DNA of 64,000 nt from Cinclus cinclus. Taxonomy: Eukaryota > Chordata > Aves > Passeriformes > Cinclidae. Every line of letters starts with the position of its first letter. The first letter of the stretch is position 1. A program made the translations under genes and the position numbers. The notes beneath the pieces were generated by a model. It was not told the DNA's origin. It did not search any database and saw only the letters and a program-made list of their open reading frames with translations. Shown in pieces: positions 59,510 to 64,000 of the stretch. The stretch is from the NCBI RefSeq assembly GCF_963662255.1, contig NW_026912062.1, positions 496,001-560,000 on the forward strand, in the 5' to 3' direction.

Positions 59510-61864
59510 AAAGTGCCACCTTTCAAAGCCAACTTGCCTAACTAGCCTGCAGCCCATTCTGGGCTTTTGCCTACAAAAATTCCATAAGGACGAGGATTTC
59601 TCCCAGACCAAAGCTGCCCCCTCCTCCAAACCTGGCTGCCATCGGAGGCCCAAACGCGCCCCACAAAATGACACCTGCATTGAGGGTTCTTGAGTTTGGC
59701 TTCCTGGAGAAAAGTGCCTCCTTTCGGAGTCAACTTGCCTGCGGCCCATGCAGGGCTTTTGCCTACAAAAATTCCAGAAGGACGAGGATTTCTCCCAGAC
59801 CAAAGCTGCCCCCTCCTCCAAACCTGGCTGCCATCGGAGGCCCAAACGTGCCCTACAAAATGACACCTGCCAAGTGGGCTCTTGAGTTTGGCTTCTTGGG
59901 GAAAAGTGCCTCCTTTCAAAGCCAACTTGCCTAACTAGCCTGCAGCCCATTCTGGGCTTTTGCCTACAAAAATTCCATAAGGACGAGGATTTCTCCCAGA
60001 CCAAAGCTGCCCCCTCCTCCAAACCTAGCTGCCATCGGTAGCCCAAACGCGCCCTACAAAATGACATCTGCCAAGTGGGCTCCTGAGTTTGGCTTCTTGG
60101 GGGAAAGTGCCTCCTTTCGGAGCCAAATTGCCTGCAGCCCGTGCTGGGCTTTAGACTACAAAAATTCCATAAGGACGAGGATTTCTCCCAGACCAAAGCT
60201 GCCCCCTCCTCCAAACCTGGCTGCCATCGGAGGCCCAAACGCGCCCCACAAAATGACATCTGCATTGAGGGTTCTTGAGTTTGGCTTCTTGGGGAAAAGT
60301 GCCTCCTTTCGGAGCCAACTTGCCTAACTTGCCTGCGGCCCGTCCTGGGCTTTTGCTACAAAAATTCCATAAGGACGAGGATTCCTCCCAGACCAAAGCT
60401 GCCCCCTCCTCCAAACCTGGCTGCCATCGGAGGTCCAAACGCGCCCTACAAAATGACATCTGCATTGTGGCTTCTTGAGTTTGGCTTCTTGGGGAAAAGT
60501 GCCTCTTTTCAAAGCAACTTGCCTAACTTGCCTGCGGCCCATGCGGGGTTTTTGCCTACAAAAATTCCATAAGGACGAGGATTTCTCCCAGACCAAAGCT
60601 GCCCCCTCCTCCAAACCTGGCTGCCATCGGAGGCCCAAACGCGCCCTACAAAATGACACCTGCCAAGTGGGCCCTTGAGTTTGGCTTCTTGGGGAAAAGT
60701 GACTCCTTTCAAAACCAACTTGCCTGCGTCCCGTCCCGGGCTTTTGCTACAAAAATTCCATAAGGACGAGGATTCCTCCCAGACCAAAGCTGCCCCCTCC
60801 TCCAAACCTGGCTGCCATCGGAGGCCCAAATGCGCCCTACAAAATGACACCTGCCAAGTGGCCTCTTGAGTTTGGCTTCTTGGGGGAAAGTGCCTCCTTT
60901 CAAAGCCAACTTGCCTGCGGCCCGTCCTGGGCTTGTGCCTACAAAAATTCCATAAGGACGAGGATTTCTCCCAGAACAAAGCTGCCCCCTCCTCCAAACC
61001 TGGCTGCCATCGGAGGCCCAAACGCGCCCTACAAAATGACATCTGCCAAGTGGGCTCTTGAGTTTGGGTTCTTGGGGAAAAGTGCTTCCTTTCGGAGCCA
61101 AAATGCCTAACTTGCCTGCGGCCCGTCCTGGGCTTTTGAGTACAAAAATTCCAGAAGGATGAGGATTTCTCCCAGACCAAAGCTGCCCCCTCCTCCAAAC
61201 CTGGCTGCCATCGGAGGCCCAAACGCGCCCTACAAAATGACATCTGCCAAGTGGGCTCTTGAGTTTGGGTTCTTGGGGAAAAGTGCTTCCTTTCGGAGCC
61301 AAAATGCCTAACTTGCCTGCGGCCCGTCCTGGGCTTTTGAGTACAAAAATTCCAGAAGGATGAGGATTTCTCCCAGACCAAAGCTGCCCCCTCCTCCAAA
61401 CCTGGCTGCCATCAGAGGCCCAAACGCGCCCTACAAAATTACATCTGCCAAGTGGGCTCTAGAGTTTGGCTTCTTGGGGAAAAGTGCCTCCTTTCGGAGT
61501 CAACTTGCCGGCGGCCCATGCAGGGCTTTTGCCTACAAAAATTCCATAAGGACGAGGATTTCTCCCAGACCAAAGCTGCCCCCTCCTCCAAACCTGGCTG
61601 CCATCGGAGGCCCAAACGTGCCCTACAAAATGACATCTGCCAAGTGGGCTCTTGAGTTTCGTTTCTTGGGTGGAAGTGCCTCCTTTCGGAGCCAACTTGC
61701 CTGCGGCCCGTCCTGGGCTTTTGCCTCCAAAAATTGCATAAGGACGAGGATTTCTCCCAGACCAAAGCTGCCCCCTCCTCCAAACCTGGCTGCCATCGGA
61801 GGCCCAAACGCGCCCTACAAAATGACATCTGCCAAGTGGGCTCTTGAGTTTGGCTTCTTGCGGA
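59510..61864 (+). repeat. 12-mer HOR copy 1 (2,355 bp)
   Basis: Twelve monomers (12x192 + 6x9 - 3), repeated directly. The three losses are ttgctac near 60354 and 60747 and gcaacttg near 60514. Shared markers are tagctgccatcggtagccc (60029), gccaaattgcctgcagcc (60124), ggaggtcc (60430), catgcggggttttt (60540) and gctctagag (61457). Confidence 0.88.
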
Positions 61865-64000
61865 AAAGTGCCTCCTTTCAAAGCCAACTTGCCTAACTAG
61901 CCTGCAGCCCATTCTGGGCTTTTGCCTACAAAAATTCCATAAGGACGAGGATTTCTCCCAGACCAAAGCTGCCCCCTCCTCCAAACCTGGCTGCCATCGG
62001 AGGCCCAAACGCGCCCCACAAAATGACACCTGCATTGAGGGTTGTTGAGTTTGGCTTCCTGGAGAAAAGTGCCTCCTTTCGGAGTCAACTTGCCTGCGGC
62101 CCATGCAGGGCTTTTGCCTACAAAAATTCCAGAAGGACGAGGATTTCTCCCAGACCAAAGCTGCCCCCTCCTCCAAACCTGGCTGCCATCGGAGGCCCAA
62201 ACGTGCCCTACAAAATGACACCTGCCAAGTGGGCTCTTGAGTTTGGCTTCTTGCGGAAAAGTGCCTCCTTTCAAAGCCAACTTGCCTAACTAGCCTGCAG
62301 CCCATTCTTGGCTTTTGCCTACAAAAATTCCATAAGGACGAGGATTTCTCCCAGACCAAAGCTGCCCCCTCCTCCAAACCTAGCTGCCATCGGTAGCCCA
62401 AACGCGCCCTACAAAATGACATCTGCCAAGTGGGCTCCTGAGTTTGGCTTCTTGGGGGAAAGTGCCTCCTTTCGGAGCCAAATTGCCTGCAGCCCGTGCT
62501 GGGCTTTAGACTACAAAAATTCCATAAGGACGAGGATTTCTCCCAGACCAAAGCTGCCCCCTCCTCCAAACCTGGCTGCCATCGGAGGCCCAAACGCGCC
62601 CCACAAAATGACATCTGCATTGAGGGTTCTTGAGTTTGGCTTCTTGGGGAAAAGTGCCTCCTTTCGGAGCCAACTTGCCTAACTTGCCTGCGGCCCGTCC
62701 TGGGCTTTTGCTACAAAAATTCCATAAGGACGAGGATTCCTCCCAGACCAAAGCTGCCCCCTCCTCCAAACCTGGCTGCCATCGGAGGTCCAAACGCGCC
62801 CTACAAAATGACATCTGCATTGTGGCTTCTTGAGTTTGGCTTCTTGGGGAAAAGTGCCTCTTTTCAAAGCAACTTGCCTAACTTGCCTGCGGCCCATGCG
62901 GGGTTTTTGCCTACAAAAATTCCATAAGGACGAGGATTTCTCCCAGACCAAAGCTGCCCCCTCCTCCAAACCTGGCTGCCATCGGAGGCCCAAACGCGCC
63001 CTACAAAATGACACCTGCCAAGTGGGCCCTTGAGTTTGGCTTCTTGGGGAAAAGTGACTCCTTTCAAAACCAACTTGCCTGCGTCCCGTCCCGGGCTTTT
63101 GCTACAAAAATTCCATAAGGACGAGGATTCCTCCCAGACCAAAGCTGCCCCCTCCTCCAAACCTGGCTGCCATCGGAGGCCCAAATGCGCCCTACAAAAT
63201 GACACCTGCCAAGTGGCCTCTTGAGTTTGGCTTCTTGGGGGAAAGTGCCTCCTTTCAAAGCCAACTTGCCTGCGGCCCGTCCTGGGCTTGTGCCTACAAA
63301 AATTCCATAAGGACGAGGATTTCTCCCAGAACAAAGCTGCCCCCTCCTCCAAACCTGGCTGCCATCGGAGGCCCAAACGCGCCCTACAAAATGACATCTG
63401 CCAAGTGGGCTCTTGAGTTTGGGTTCTTGGGGAAAAGTGCTTCCTTTCGGAGCCAAAATGCCTAACTTGCCTGCGGCCCGTCCTGGGCTTTTGAGTACAA
63501 AAATTCCAGAAGGATGAGGATTTCTCCCAGACCAAAGCTGCCCCCTCCTCCAAACCTGGCTGCCATCGGAGGCCCAAACGCGCCCTACAAAATGACATCT
63601 GCCAAGTGGGCTCTTGAGTTTGGGTTCTTGGGGAAAAGTGCTTCCTTTCGGAGCCAAAATGCCTAACTTGCCTGCGGCCCGTCCTGGGCTTTTGAGTACA
63701 AAAATTCCAGAAGGATGAGGATTTCTCCCAGACCAAAGCTGCCCCCTCCTCCAAACCTGGCTGCCATCAGAGGCCCAAACGCGCCCTACAAAATGACATC
63801 TGCCAAGTGGGCTCTAGAGTTTGGCTTCTTGGGGAAAAGTGCCTCCTTTCGGAGTCAACTTGCCGGCGGCCCATGCAGGGCTTTTGCCTACAAAAATTCC
63901 ATAAGGACGAGGATTTCTCCCAGACCAAAGCTGCCCCCTCCTCCAAACCTGGCTGCCATCGGAGGCCCAAACGTGCCCTACAAAATGACATCTGCCAAGT
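61865..64000 (+). repeat. 12-mer HOR copy 2 (2,136 bp seen, cut by window end)
   Basis: Every marker of copy 1 recurs at +2,355 (for example ggaggtcc near 62785, catgcggggttttt near 62895, gctctagag near 63812). Differences I saw: gttgttgag at 62041 for gttcttgag, ttgcggaaaag near 62253 for ttggggaaaag, attcttggc near 62307 for attctgggc, and g at 63795 for t at 61440. The array runs off the window inside this copy. Confidence 0.88.

Larger units (their letters stand above)
1..64000 (+). repeat. Satellite DNA array, 192/201 bp monomer, fills the window
   Basis: Anchors such as tacaaaaattcca recur every 192 or 201 bases from base 6 to base 63889, always in the same orientation. The distance between those two anchors (63,883 bp) equals 327x192 + 125x9 - 26, using the single-base losses I counted by eye. 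Monomers mostly differ from one another by a few percent. Both window edges lie inside monomers, so the array continues in both directions. Satellites of this kind form heterochromatin and often centromeres; that role is inference here. I do not recognise the family. There is no interspersed element, inversion or unique sequence. Confidence 0.98.

Noticed and set aside
1..64000. CRISPR array
   Set aside because: The period is 192-201 bp and the whole unit is conserved. There are no short repeats separated by unique spacers and no cas genes.
1..64000. Transposable element or unique-sequence insertion inside the array
   Set aside because: Anchors continue at 192 or 201 bp spacing throughout, and no interval is left unexplained.
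1..64000. Inverted segments of the array
   Set aside because: All anchors are in the plus orientation and I saw no reverse-complement monomer.
1..64000. Naming a known satellite family or species
   Set aside because: I do not recognise the monomer. A search of the consensus against Dfam, Repbase and whole-genome assemblies would be decisive and I cannot run it.

Overview
The whole 64 kb is one tandem satellite DNA array. I see no gene, RNA gene, transposon, CRISPR array or unique-sequence island. Every part of the window is a copy of the same monomer, always in the same orientation. The basic unit is 192 bp. A second class is 201 bp, the same unit with a 9 bp tandem duplication (acttgccta repeated) at one fixed place. 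Counting between identical anchors, the window length closes exactly as about 327 monomers, of which about 125 carry +9 bp, minus about 26 single-base losses. GC of the consensus monomer is about 56 percent by hand count, with 7 CpG sites.

The window looks eukaryotic. It has a nucleosome-scale monomer, higher-order repeat (HOR) structure and patchy local homogenisation. Each of the seven CpG sites also occurs in a TpG or CpA form, as expected of a genome that methylates CpG (vertebrate or plant; I lean vertebrate). I do not recognise the satellite family and cannot name the species. A centromeric, pericentromeric or heterochromatic-arm location is plausible, but nothing in the window proves one.

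Layout: (1) About 1-14.7 kb is a left domain with several separate local amplifications: a 12-mer at 2,357 bp spacing, an 8-mer of 1,552 bp in two near-identical copies, a 6-mer of 1,161 bp twice, and a dimer of 384 bp twice. (2) About 14.7-44.7 kb is a core domain built from one HOR, whose simplest form is an 11-mer of 2,157 bp. Landmark monomers (gcattagac followed by tttcataacgacg) recur at 18149, 22445, 25964, 28505, 30662, 33587, 37900, 41410 and 43365, then at wider spacing at 51352, 54284 and 57025. Unit lengths of 10, 11, 13, 15, 18 and 22 monomers differ by whole monomers. (3) About 44.7-64 kb is a right domain in which variants of the left domain (gagtac, cttgtgcc and ttgctac forms) reappear next to core-type monomers. 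It includes a 1,370 bp 7-mer duplicated with only two differences seen, and a 2,355 bp 12-mer duplicated up to the right edge.

Long open frames exist, up to about 1,500 codons on the minus strand. They arise because 192 and 201 are multiples of three and three of the six frames of the monomer lack stops. I do not annotate them as genes: the frames are open together in the same DNA, and nearly all independent small indels other than the 9 bp one are single-base frame breakers.
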